Assembly: GCA_015231915.1 (NCBI GenBank)
Contig: JADGAR010000034.1
Location: 1-39,311 of the forward strand
Direction: 5' to 3'
Length of the DNA stretch: 39,311 nucleotides
Source: Magnetococcales bacterium
GTDB lineage: Bacteria > Pseudomonadota > Magnetococcia > Magnetococcales > Magnetaquicoccaceae
In this document: positions 24,626-31,824 of the stretch, piece after piece
Position numbering within the stretch: the first letter of the stretch is position 1
How the letters are laid out: every line of letters starts with the position of its first letter
Position numbers and translations under genes: made by a program
The notes under the pieces: model-generated
Told to the model about the DNA's origin: nothing
The model's database searches: none
The model's input: the letters and a program-made list of their open reading frames with translations, nothing else

Positions 24626-24856
24626 ATGACCGCCGACTTGAACCAGGAACTGGATGTCCGCCATCTGCCGGCCCCGGAACCCATGTTGCGTATTCTTCAA
24701 TCGGTCACCACCCTGCTGCCGGGGGCTGTGCTGCGGGTGACCATCGGTCGTGTCCCGCATCCCCTTTTTCCCAGGCTGCGGGAGCGGGGGTTGGAGTTCG
24801 TCCATGAGGAGCGCGCGGATGGCACGGTGCTGTTGTCCATCCGCAGGCCCGTTTGA
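24626..24856 (+). CDS. DUF2249 domain protein (TusA-like fold)
   Basis: A 76-residue protein with the DUF2249 pattern LDVRHLPAPEPMLRILQ and a central beta hairpin, ending VLLSIRRPV. DUF2249 has a TusA-like fold and is often fused to hemerythrin or found near nitrogen-oxide or sulfur metabolism genes; the function is unproven. AGG lies five bases before the ATG. The frame continues upstream to 24575, but that segment is unlike the family. Confidence 0.75.
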   Translation: MTADLNQELDVRHLPAPEPMLRILQSVTTLLPGAVLRVTIGRVPHPLFPRLRERGLEFVHEERADGTVLLSIRRPV

Positions 24857-24902
24857 AGGCGTTTTTGTTTTCAACTTCTTGATTGGTGATCTTTCAGGAA
24901 AC

Positions 24903-25439
24903 ATGCCCGATACCACCGCACCCCAGACCCAGCGCACCGACTCGACCACGCCCCAACTCCTGTCGGAAGACGAGATCATTCGTCTGGTGAGCGAACGGGC
25001 CAAGAACTACTACGCGGACGGGCAATTTTCTTGCGCCGAGGCCATGCTCAAGGCCTTTGCCGAGGTCTTCGCGCCCCACCTTGTCGATCCTGCCACCATC
25101 ACCCGGCTGGCCACCCCCTTCAACGGCGGTTTTTCCGAACTCCAGCAGACCTGCGGGGTCCTCACATCCGGGATCATGTCCATCGGCATGATCGCGGGCC
25201 GCGACCAGCCTGGCGACGAGTACGCCAAGGAAAAGGCCTACACCCTCACCCAGATCTTCTACAAGCGCTACATGGAGGCCATCGGCACCCCTTCCTGCAA
25301 GGAACTTCTGTTACGCTGGAAGGACCAGGGGCCGGAAAAAACGCAATGCAAGGAGCACACCCGCCGCATCAGCGAACTCCTGGCGCGCACGATTCTCCAG
25401 GTGGGTTTTCACGACCTCCCCGTTGAAGACAACGAGTAA
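24903..25439 (+). CDS. C_GCAxxG_C_C family protein
   Basis: A 178-residue predicted redox protein of the C_GCAxxG_C_C (split-Soret-like) family. Conserved features are FSCAEAMLKAF, GGFSELQQTCGVLTSGIM, SIGMIAGRD and two distal Cys (SCKELL, QCKEHT). The order and spacing match the four-Cys family signature, with Ser replacing Gly before the first Cys. Members are thought to bind a metal or cluster. It follows the DUF2249 gene by 46 bases in the same direction, so co-transcription is likely, and a terminator follows it. Confidence 0.8.
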   Translation: MPDTTAPQTQRTDSTTPQLLSEDEIIRLVSERAKNYYADGQFSCAEAMLKAFAEVFAPHLVDPATITRLATPFNGGFSELQQTCGVLTSGIMSIGMIAGRDQPGDEYAKEKAYTLTQIFYKRYMEAIGTPSCKELLLRWKDQGPEKTQCKEHTRRISELLARTILQVGFHDLPVEDNE

Positions 25440-25476
25440 CCCCGTTTTCGTCCCTTGACTGCATGTGTTGTCCCGA

Positions 25477-25511
25477 TTGGCGACCTTCGTCGCCAAAGGG
25501 CGCTTTTTTTT
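25477..25511 (+). terminator. Intrinsic terminator after the C_GCAxxG gene
   Basis: TTGGCGAC (25477-25484), loop CTTC and GTCGCCAA (25489-25496) form a perfect 8-bp stem, with a run of eight T at 25504-25511 after seven bases. Confidence 0.75.
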
Positions 25512-25625
25512 ATGTTCCCAGGGTCGTGTCGTATCTTGTTAACATACCAACAGGCAAGGATTTTTTTCACGTTTGGTTGTGTGACGTGCGCAAGCCTGGA
25601 AGGGGGGGCGCCATCCATGCACAAT

Positions 25626-25696
25626 AAAAGGATCACTTGCTGACCGGTATTGTGAGCAACAAGGGTAAGGGCAAGGGTTGGAGATCCTTTTTTTTT
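25626..25696 (+). ncRNA. Candidate structured RNA ending in a T-run
   Basis: Nine-base arms AAAAGGATC (25626-25634) and GATCCTTTT (25683-25691) enclose about 48 bases with an internal TTGCT/AGCAA hairpin and a purine-rich part. The right arm runs straight into T. It may be an unusual terminator or a small RNA. No promoter is evident and no known RNA family is recognised. Confidence 0.25.
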
Positions 25697-25748
25697 CGGT
25701 CACTGGTTGGTTTTTTTTATTGTCTTTATCACCAAGGAAGTATAACAT

Positions 25749-26156
25749 TCAGGTGTTCTTGCGTTGCAGAAGCTCCATGAGGTTGGCGAATGGCTGGTAT
25801 GTGGACGCAGACTCTCCCGTATCCGTGGCAATGCCGCGTCCCCGGGCCGCCAGATGTTCCTCGTGTCGGGCGTGTTCGTTGTCGTGACAGTACAGACAGA
25901 GGTTTTCCCAATTGCTGCCGTCTTCCGGGTTGTTGTCGTGGTTGTGGTCCTTGTGATGGACCGTCAATTCCGAGAGGTTTTCGCGCACGAAGGCGCGACC
26001 ACAGCGGGCACATACCCAGGGATGAATCGCCAGGGAGCGCTCCCGGTATCCGGCGGCGCGGGTATCGGCGTTCTTGCGTGCGGTCGCGATCAGGGCCTGC
26101 TCCCGTTGCGTGCGGTCGGCCTCGGAACGGGGGGGTTGCTTGGTGTATCGAACCAT
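25749..26156 (-). CDS. yajD: YajD-family HNH nuclease-like protein
   Basis: A 135-residue HNH-domain protein. The zinc ribbon and HNH core match YajD: SLAIHPWVCARCGRAF, LSELTVHHKDHNHDNNPEDG and NWENLCLYCHDNEHARHEEH. The ribbon has CxxC (CARC) plus CLYC, and the catalytic His pair is in VHHKDHNHDN. YajD function in E. coli is not established. AAGGAG lies eight bases before the ATG at 26156. It diverges from the XRE/S24 regulator across an AT-rich gap. Confidence 0.88.
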   Translation of the reverse strand: MVRYTKQPPRSEADRTQREQALIATARKNADTRAAGYRERSLAIHPWVCARCGRAFVRENLSELTVHHKDHNHDNNPEDGSNWENLCLYCHDNEHARHEEHLAARGRGIATDTGESASTYQPFANLMELLQRKNT

Positions 26157-26464
26157 CGGGCAGACTCCTTGTGGGTTGGTTGGTGTGGCAATAACCGTCT
26201 GTTACAAATTTTAACGCAAAATATCCAGCGTGCGATTTGAACTATTTTACATTATTGGTGTCAAACAGTGCAAGCTGCGAATGTTAAAAAACATGCCAGG
26301 AAGCGCAAGTCGTACAACTCGACAGAAGAGGAAAAGTATTTTATTGTGGCACAGGCATGGCGGTTATCTATCGCAAGCAGATAAAAAATGTTGCACCAGA
26401 CTTTTCAATGATGTAAATAAAATCCCTGACGCAGTATTTCAACAAACATGAGGACAAATAAACC
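26157..26464. other. AT-rich divergent intergenic region with candidate operators
   Basis: These 308 bases lie between the yajD-like gene and the repressor-like gene and are clearly more AT-rich than their neighbours. They contain the palindromes ATGTT-AAAA-AACAT and TTATCT-N9-AGATAA (26364-26384) as possible binding sites. A TTGCAC (26391-26396) with 17 bases to TAAATA is a poor promoter. Short reading frames here lack ribosome sites. Confidence 0.45.
26364..26384 (+). promoter_or_regulatory. Inverted repeat, candidate operator of the XRE/S24 regulator
   Basis: TTATCT (26364-26369) and AGATAA (26379-26384) are perfect 6-bp arms with a 9-base spacer. The site lies 80 bases before the regulator start and just before a weak -35. 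Autoregulation is inferred from position only. Confidence 0.3.
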
Positions 26465-27151
26465 ATGAGCGAAAGAACCAGTACCCTGACCCTGAGTGAC
26501 CGCATCCAAACCGCCCGCAAATTCGCCAATCTCACCCAGAAACAGCTCGCCGATCGTGTCGGCATCAGCCAGACCGCCGTTCATAAACTGGAATGCGGAC
26601 GTTCCCGCTCCTCCAGACGCACCGTCTCCATCGCGCTGACCTGCGGCGTGGATCCCATCTGGCTGGATACCGGACGCGGCGAAATGAGCCTCGGCGGTCA
26701 CCCTGGCACCGATCCCGGTCTCGCCGTCGCGGAGTCTGCCGAGGGCTATCGCGTGCCGGTCATCGCCCGCATTCCCCTCATCTCCTGGGAAGAAGCCAAG
26801 TCTTATACCCCGGAAACCGCCGACTCCCATCACCCCGAAAACGTGAAGGCCTGGATCCCGGTCGCCCCCAAGACCAGCGCCAAGGCCTATGCCCTCGAAG
26901 TCCCGGACGACTCCATGCAGCCGGAATTCACCGAAGGGGAGATCATCATCGTCGATCCCACCATCAAGGCCGAGCACAATCGGTTTCTCATCGCCCGCAC
27001 CCCCGGCGACAACCGGTGCACCCTCAAGCAACTGATCGTCCACGGGGCGCGGCAATACATGAAACCCCTCAACTCCCGCTATCCCCTGATCGAAATCCAG
27101 GATCAGCTCATCGTCAGCGGTGTGGTGGTTGCCAAGTACAAGGATTATTGA
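26465..27151 (+). CDS. XRE-HTH / S24 peptidase LexA- or phage-CI-like repressor
   Basis: A 228-residue two-domain repressor. The N-terminal XRE helix-turn-helix is LTQKQLADRVGISQTAVHKLE (about residues 24-44). A linker follows, then a LexA/UmuD-like S24 domain. The catalytic Ser is in DDSMQPEF (about residue 153) and the Lys is near TLKQL. The self-cleavage Ala-Gly/Cys-Gly is not evident; IARIPLISWEEA resembles CI-type regulators. It probably responds to RecA-ssDNA or a phage-like signal. It diverges from yajD and is followed by hairpins and moeB. Nothing else looks like prophage, so it may be a captured phage regulator or a general stress regulator. Confidence 0.82.
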   Translation: MSERTSTLTLSDRIQTARKFANLTQKQLADRVGISQTAVHKLECGRSRSSRRTVSIALTCGVDPIWLDTGRGEMSLGGHPGTDPGLAVAESAEGYRVPVIARIPLISWEEAKSYTPETADSHHPENVKAWIPVAPKTSAKAYALEVPDDSMQPEFTEGEIIIVDPTIKAEHNRFLIARTPGDNRCTLKQLIVHGARQYMKPLNSRYPLIEIQDQLIVSGVVVAKYKDY

Positions 27152-27172
27152 TTGCCGGCTGCTTCGGCAATC
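27150..27172 (+). other. Hairpin after the S24 repressor stop codon
   Basis: GATTGCCG (27150-27157) pairs with CGGCAATC (27165-27172) across a 7-base loop. The left arm starts within the stop codon. There is no T-tract. Confidence 0.5.
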
Positions 27173-27185
27173 CGATCCTTTCGCT

Positions 27186-27224
27186 TTCCGACTGACGGTC
27201 CCCTGGTGGATCCGTCAGTCGGAA
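27186..27224 (+). other. Perfect 13-bp inverted repeat before moeB
   Basis: TTCCGACTGACGG (27186-27198) and CCGTCAGTCGGAA (27212-27224) are exact complements around a 13-base spacer. No T-tract follows. It could be a terminator of the repressor message, an operator or a leader structure for moeB. Confidence 0.6.
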
Positions 27225-27250
27225 TGACCACCCCGTCTGGCCTGCATCTC

Positions 27251-28027
27251 ATGTCCACTCCCATGCTTTCCAATGACCAGATGGTCCGTTATTCCCGCCA
27301 GATTCTGCTGCGGCAAATCGGTGGTGAGGGACAGCGCCGGCTCGGCGCGGCATCGGTTTTCATCCTGGGTGCGGGGGGGTTGGGATCGCCTGCAGCCAGT
27401 TATCTCGCCGCTGCAGGGGTGGGGCATCTGGTGATTGCGGATGGGGATCGGGTGGAACTGTCCAACCTTCAGCGTCAGATCCTGCATGCCACCGACCGTA
27501 TCGGTCTCCTCAAGACCGAATCCGCCGCGCGGACCTTGCAAGCCCTCAACCCGGAGGTGCGGGTTACGGCATTTGGTGAAAGAATCGATGAAAACAACTT
27601 GAAAACGATCATCGCCGGGTGCGACCTGATTGTGGATGGCAGTGACAATTTCGCCACCCGTTATCTGCTCAATCAGGCCGCGAAGGAGGCTGGAAAGGTG
27701 TTGATCTCCGGAGCCGTTCTTGGTTTCGAGGGTCAGATTGCCACCTTTCGGCATGGGGTGGACCCTGCCGCTCCCTGTTATCGTTGTCTGTATCCCGTCA
27801 GCGGGGAGGCGAATGGTCATGAGGCGGTGCCCACCTGCGCCACGGCTGGGGTGTTGGGGGCTGTCACCGGCGTGGTGGGGAGTTGGCAGGCCGCCGAAGC
27901 GATCAAGGAACTGCTTGGTATCGGTGTTTCTTTGTCCGGTTCGTTGGTATTGATCAATCTGTTGGATGGCATCGTGCATCGTGTGCGTATCGCCAAGGAT
28001 CCGTGTTGTCCGGTTTGCAATTCATAA
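27251..28027 (+). CDS. moeB: MoeB/ThiF-type sulfur-carrier adenylyltransferase
   Basis: E1-like enzyme that adenylates the C-terminal Gly of MoaD (or ThiS) so sulfur can be attached in molybdopterin synthesis. The 259-residue protein has the Rossmann ATP site GAGGLGSPAASYLAAAGVGH, the DGDRVELSNLQRQILH block, VDGSDNFATRYL and a zinc site from CYRCLYP plus the terminal CCPVC. There is no rhodanese extension, so it is the E. coli MoeB length. The start is uncertain (27224 also possible) because no good ribosome site is seen. It is convergent with moaA across six bases and belongs with the molybdenum-cofactor operon. Confidence 0.88.
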   Translation: MSTPMLSNDQMVRYSRQILLRQIGGEGQRRLGAASVFILGAGGLGSPAASYLAAAGVGHLVIADGDRVELSNLQRQILHATDRIGLLKTESAARTLQALNPEVRVTAFGERIDENNLKTIIAGCDLIVDGSDNFATRYLLNQAAKEAGKVLISGAVLGFEGQIATFRHGVDPAAPCYRCLYPVSGEANGHEAVPTCATAGVLGAVTGVVGSWQAAEAIKELLGIGVSLSGSLVLINLLDGIVHRVRIAKDPCCPVCNS

Positions 28028-28033
28028 GCCTGC

Positions 28034-29035
28034 CTATCCCCCGACGGAGGCCATGTTCAGAGTGGGGGAGAGCTGGACAGAAGCGGCATCGAACTGATGA
28101 CGCGCCGGTTTCATGGCCACCGCCGCCCGGATCGTCTCCAGAAGTGCTTCGTCCGAGGCCCCGGCCCGCAGGGGCGTTTTCAGGTCCACCACGTCCATGG
28201 CGCCCAAACACAATACCAGTCCCCCCCTGGAAGTGAGCCGCATCCGGTTGCAGGTGTCGCAGAAGTGCCGCGAACGCGCTGCAATCACCCCGACTTCCGC
28301 TCCGGTCCCCTCGATGCGGAAGTAACGGGCCGGACCCGCCCCCAGCCCCACAGCCGGGTCCGCCGGCAACGGTTCCTGACCGAAGGCCTCACGGGCAATC
28401 CGCAAAATCTCTGCAGCACTGATGAATCGTTCGGGATACGACTGGCCGGCATCCCCGATCGGCATGGTTTCGATAAAACGTAACAGCAGCCCGTTTCGGG
28501 CGGCGAAACGGATCATCTCCGGGATTTCGTGTTCGTTCACCCCGCGCATCACCACCATGTTGACCTTGACCGGCGCAAGACCCGCCTGCACAGCCGCGTC
28601 GATTCCGGCCAATACCCGGGTCAGGTCTCCGCCACGGGTGATGCGGGCAAAAGTCTCCGGGGTCAACGAATCCAAAGAGATGTTGACCCGCCTGACCCCC
28701 GCCGCGCGCAGGTCATGAGCGAATCTGTCCAGCAACAAGGCATTGGTGGTCAGGGAAAGTTCGTGCAAACCGGGCATGGCGCCCAGTTCCCGCACCAGGG
28801 AGAGCAGATTGCGCCGCAGGAGCGGCTCCCCGCCGGTCAGCCGGAAACGGTCCACCCCCAGCCCGACGAACAGGCGCACCAGACGGGCGATCTCCTCCAG
28901 GGTGAGCAGTTCCACGTGATCGGGCAACATCGGCTCGACCGATGGACGACAGTAGTCGCAGCGCATATTGCAACGGTCGGTCACCGAAACCCGCAAGTAA
29001 CGGATGGTGCGTCCGAAGGAGTCGGTCAAGGGCAC
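28034..29035 (-). CDS. moaA: GTP 3',8-cyclase MoaA
   Basis: Radical SAM enzyme that, with MoaC, turns GTP into cyclic pyranopterin. The 333-residue protein has the N-terminal 4Fe-4S motif CNMRCDYC, the LTGGEPLLRRNL segment and the C-terminal cluster CDTCNRMRLTSRG...LVLCLG. It ends with the MoaA-type GG. I take GTG 29035 as start because the MPLTDSFGR end matches the family and GGAG lies ten bases upstream. The frame stays open to 29104, but that part lies inside moaC and is Ala/Arg-rich. It is last in the moaE-mogA, moeA, moaC, moaA operon. Confidence 0.93.
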   Translation of the reverse strand: MPLTDSFGRTIRYLRVSVTDRCNMRCDYCRPSVEPMLPDHVELLTLEEIARLVRLFVGLGVDRFRLTGGEPLLRRNLLSLVRELGAMPGLHELSLTTNALLLDRFAHDLRAAGVRRVNISLDSLTPETFARITRGGDLTRVLAGIDAAVQAGLAPVKVNMVVMRGVNEHEIPEMIRFAARNGLLLRFIETMPIGDAGQSYPERFISAAEILRIAREAFGQEPLPADPAVGLGAGPARYFRIEGTGAEVGVIAARSRHFCDTCNRMRLTSRGGLVLCLGAMDVVDLKTPLRAGASDEALLETIRAAVAMKPARHQFDAASVQLSPTLNMASVGG

Positions 29036-29042
29036 TGGCGGA

Positions 29043-29528
29043 TCACTCCGCGCGCCGGAAGTGGCCGCTCTTGCCGCCGCTTTTTTCCAGCAGCCGGATC
29101 GCACCGATCACCATCTCGCGATCCACGGCCTTGCACATGTCGTAGATGGTCAGGCCGGCCACGGCCACAGCGGTCATGGCCTCCATCTCCACCCCGGTGC
29201 GACCGGTGCTCTTGGCCCAGGCACGCATCAGAATCCGGTTGCCGGCATGATCCGGCTCGAACTCCAGACGCACCGAGGCGAGATGGATCGGATGACACAA
29301 CGGAATGAGCCGGTCCACCTGCTTGGCGGCCATGATTCCGGCCAGCCTGGCGGTCTCCAGGACATCCCCCTTGGCCAAGCCACGGTCCAGAATCAGCCGC
29401 AAGGTGGCGGGGGCCATGATCACCTCCCCTCCGGCCACGGCCACGCGCTCGGTCTCCGGCTTGGCCGAGACATCCACCATGCGGGCAGCGCCCTGTTCAT
29501 CGAAATGGGTCAGTTCCATGGGCGTCAT
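29043..29528 (-). CDS. moaC: Cyclic pyranopterin monophosphate synthase MoaC
   Basis: Partner of MoaA in the first step of molybdopterin synthesis. The 161-residue protein contains [18 protein letters not shown], the catalytic-region [38 protein letters not shown] and [14 protein letters not shown]. Start codon and moeA stop overlap by four bases (ATGA), so translation is coupled. Seven bases separate it from moaA. Confidence 0.94.
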   Translation of the reverse strand: MTPMELTHFDEQGAARMVDVSAKPETERVAVAGGEVIMAPATLRLILDRGLAKGDVLETARLAGIMAAKQVDRLIPLCHPIHLASVRLEFEPDHAGNRILMRAWAKSTGRTGVEMEAMTAVAVAGLTIYDMCKAVDREMVIGAIRLLEKSGGKSGHFRRAE

Positions 29529-30730
29529 GCATAATCGATCAGGCGGATGGTCACCACGTCCCCGTCCTGGAGCGTCACCGGGGCTTCGGGCAGTACGATC
29601 AGGGCGTTGGCTTTCGCCAGGCTGGTCAGGATTCCCGACCCTTGTGCCCCGGTGGTCTCCACCCATACCCCGTCCGGGTCGAAATGGGCCACGCCGCGAA
29701 TGAAATCCATGCGGTTGTGTTTTTTGTTCAGCCGGCCACGGAAGGTGGCCCGCAATTGCCGGGGCGGCTCGTCGGCGGCCCCCATCAGGCGCAGCAGGGC
29801 AGGCCGGACCATCAGCAGAAAGACCGTCAGGCCGGAAACCGGATTGCCGGGCAGGCCGAAAAAACAGGCCTGGCCCAGACGGCCATAAGCCTGCGGCTTG
29901 CCGGGTTTCATGGCCACCTGCCAGAAATGGATCTCCCCCTGGCCCCCCAGCACCTCCTTGACCAGATCGTGATCCCCCACCGACACCCCCCCGGTGGTGA
30001 TCACCGCGTCGGCCTCCTCGCCCGCCTGGCGCAACAGAGCGGCGATCCGCTCCCGGTCATCCCGGACCACGCCCAGATCCAGCACTTCCATCCCCAGGGT
30101 GGTCAATGCGGCCCGCAGGGAGCTGCGGTTGCTGTCGTACACCTGGCCGGGCAGCAGCGGGGTTCCCGGCTCCAGCACCTCGTTGCCCGTGGAGAGCAAC
30201 GCCACCACCGGACGGCGCACCACCTCCACCTGCGCCAGACCCAGACTGGTCAGCAGCCCCAGATGGGGGGGGCGCAACCGGCATCCGGCGGGCAGCACCG
30301 CAGTTCCCTGGCGGATGTCTTCCCCGGCGGGGCGGATGTTCTCGCCAATGCTCCTGCCAGGGGGGATCGTCACCCGGTCTCCCTCGCGGCGCACCATCTC
30401 CTGCATCACCACGCAGTCGCATCCCGGAGGAATCGGCGCGCCGGTCATGATGCGCACCGCCTCGCCCTCCCACAACGGGTTGGTCAGCCGGTCGCCGGCG
30501 GGCAGGTCGGCGATCACCCTCAGGGTGACCGGCCCGGTCCCGGCGCAATCGATACTGCGCACCCCATAGCCGTCCATGGCGGAATTGGCGTGATTGGGCA
30601 CATCCGCCGGGGCAATCACCGGCTCGGACAATACCCGTCCCAGGGCCTCGCTGACCGGCACCGCAACGCTTTCCCGGATCGGTCGGACCTCCGCCAGCAT
30701 GCGGGCATAGGCTTCGTCGAACGGCATCAT
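29525..30730 (-). CDS. moeA: Molybdopterin molybdenumtransferase MoeA
   Basis: Inserts molybdate into adenylated molybdopterin. The 401-residue protein has domain I with [13 protein letters not shown], a [13 protein letters not shown] region, and the MoCF-binding domain [17 protein letters not shown] with the [15 protein letters not shown] loop. A C-terminal beta domain closes it. GGAGG lies eight bases before the ATG at 30730, which sits one base after the upstream stop. An ATG at 30727 is also possible. Confidence 0.93.
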   Translation of the reverse strand: MMPFDEAYARMLAEVRPIRESVAVPVSEALGRVLSEPVIAPADVPNHANSAMDGYGVRSIDCAGTGPVTLRVIADLPAGDRLTNPLWEGEAVRIMTGAPIPPGCDCVVMQEMVRREGDRVTIPPGRSIGENIRPAGEDIRQGTAVLPAGCRLRPPHLGLLTSLGLAQVEVVRRPVVALLSTGNEVLEPGTPLLPGQVYDSNRSSLRAALTTLGMEVLDLGVVRDDRERIAALLRQAGEEADAVITTGGVSVGDHDLVKEVLGGQGEIHFWQVAMKPGKPQAYGRLGQACFFGLPGNPVSGLTVFLLMVRPALLRLMGAADEPPRQLRATFRGRLNKKHNRMDFIRGVAHFDPDGVWVETTGAQGSGILTSLAKANALIVLPEAPVTLQDGDVVTIRLIDYA

Positions 30731-30731
30731 T

Positions 30732-31715
30732 TCAATGTCCTCCTCCATGGGCCATGCGCAAAGCATGGGGCACCAGATCGGCCACCGCCTCCAGGCTCTC
30801 CACCGCCCCGCGGGTGGAGCCGGGGAGATTGATCACCAGGGTGCGGTCGCAAAAGGCGCTCACCCCTCGGGTCAATGCGGCGGAGCGCTTTTTGCGCAAT
30901 CCCGCTGCCCGGATCAGCTCCGCGAAACCCGGCAGCTCCCGGTCGCACACGTCGCGGGTGGCCTCCGGCGTCACGTCCCGCGGCCCCGGTCCGGTCCCGC
31001 CGGTGGTCAGGATTACATTCAGTTGCTCCTCGCGCGCCCAGTGGTGCAGCCGTTCCCGGATTTTTTCCCGGTCGTCCGGCAGCAGATCCCGCGCCGCCAC
31101 CACACCTCCGTAGCCCCGGACCAGCCCTTCCAGGGCGTCTCCGCTGGCATCCGTGGCCCGCTCGCGACTGTCCGACAGGGTCAGGATCCCGACCCGCACA
31201 TCGTGCCATGCCACGGTCCGGCCATGGCCATGGTCATGCTCCTTGCATCCAGGCATGTTGTTCGGTTCCTCCCAGCGACCGGCTGCCGCCTCGCAGCCGG
31301 GACAGACCTCCACCCAACGGGCCGTGCCCCCTGTTGTGATCTCCTGTTTCCAGAAGGTGGCCGATTTTTTCAGGTAATCGATCATGTAACGGCAGGCGTC
31401 GAACGCATCGGCCCGATGTCGCGCCGTGGCCACCACCAGCACGATGTTGTCCGCCACCTGCAGGCGTCCCACCCGATGGACCACCAGGATCTCTTCCACC
31501 GCGAACCGCGCCCGCGCGGCGGCCTCGATGCGGGCCAGTTCCGCCTCGGTCATGCCGGGGTAGTGCTCCAGGATCATGGCCTCCAGGGCATCTCCTTCCG
31601 CCAGGTCGCGCACCGTGCCGACAAAGGTCACCACCCCTCCCACCATGGTCCGGCCCTGCAACAGCGCCTCCACCTCCCGTTCCGTCGAGAAATCCTCTGT
31701 CTGAATGCGAATCAT
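30732..31715 (-). CDS. MoaE-MogA (MoaB) fusion protein with Cys/His-rich linker
   Basis: One 327-residue protein joins two molybdenum-cofactor enzymes. Residues 1 to about 140 are MoaE, the large subunit of molybdopterin synthase (VGTVRDLAEG, VHRVGRLQVADN, LKKSATFWKQE with the family Lys). The linker, about residues 138-170, has CPGC, then C157, H160, H162 and H164. From about residue 172 the MogA/MoaB adenylyltransferase begins (RVGILTLSDSRE), with TTGGTGPGPRDVTPEAT and NLPGSTRGAVESLEAV. Both parts look complete and catalytic. The start ATG has AGGA seven bases upstream. The linker residues look able to bind a metal. A single frame with good matches throughout argues against a sequencing error. 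Confidence 0.9.
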   Translation of the reverse strand: MIRIQTEDFSTEREVEALLQGRTMVGGVVTFVGTVRDLAEGDALEAMILEHYPGMTEAELARIEAAARARFAVEEILVVHRVGRLQVADNIVLVVATARHRADAFDACRYMIDYLKKSATFWKQEITTGGTARWVEVCPGCEAAAGRWEEPNNMPGCKEHDHGHGRTVAWHDVRVGILTLSDSRERATDASGDALEGLVRGYGGVVAARDLLPDDREKIRERLHHWAREEQLNVILTTGGTGPGPRDVTPEATRDVCDRELPGFAELIRAAGLRKKRSAALTRGVSAFCDRTLVINLPGSTRGAVESLEAVADLVPHALRMAHGGGH

Positions 31716-31758
31716 ATTGATGTCCTGGGGTATGTCGATAGGCAAACCACATCCCCTT

Positions 31759-31788
31759 ATTGTTCATGACGTGCGCGCCAGCTGTCAA
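31759..31788 (-). promoter_or_regulatory. Candidate promoter for the molybdenum-cofactor operon
   Basis: On the minus strand, perfect TTGACA (31788-31783), 18 bases, then AACAAT (31764-31759). It stands about 45 bases before the moaE-mogA start. The spacer is one base longer than ideal. Confidence 0.42.
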
Positions 31789-31824
31789 TCGTTGCCTACG
31801 TCCAGGCACAAAATGTTTCTTGGT

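Larger units (their letters stand above)
25440..25748. other. Gene-poor interval with terminator and possible structured RNA
   Basis: This stretch of 309 bases lies between the C_GCAxxG gene and the convergent HNH gene. I see an intrinsic terminator (25477-25511) and a long stem closed by AAAAGGATC and GATCCTTTT (25626-25691) followed by T. Several oligo-T runs follow. No reading frame longer than about 60 codons looks real. Confidence 0.6.

Noticed and set aside
26268-26385. 38-codon frame (GTG start) in the same gap, ending SIASR
   Set aside because: The residues look protein-like, but there is no ribosome site and the frame is too short to judge.
26230-26451. 73-codon frame beginning GTG in the AT-rich gap
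   Set aside because: No ribosome site, no family, and the region has features of a promoter.
29036-29104. Longer N-terminus for MoaA from ATG 29104
   Set aside because: It lies inside moaC and is unlike known MoaA N-termini; GTG 29035 fits better.
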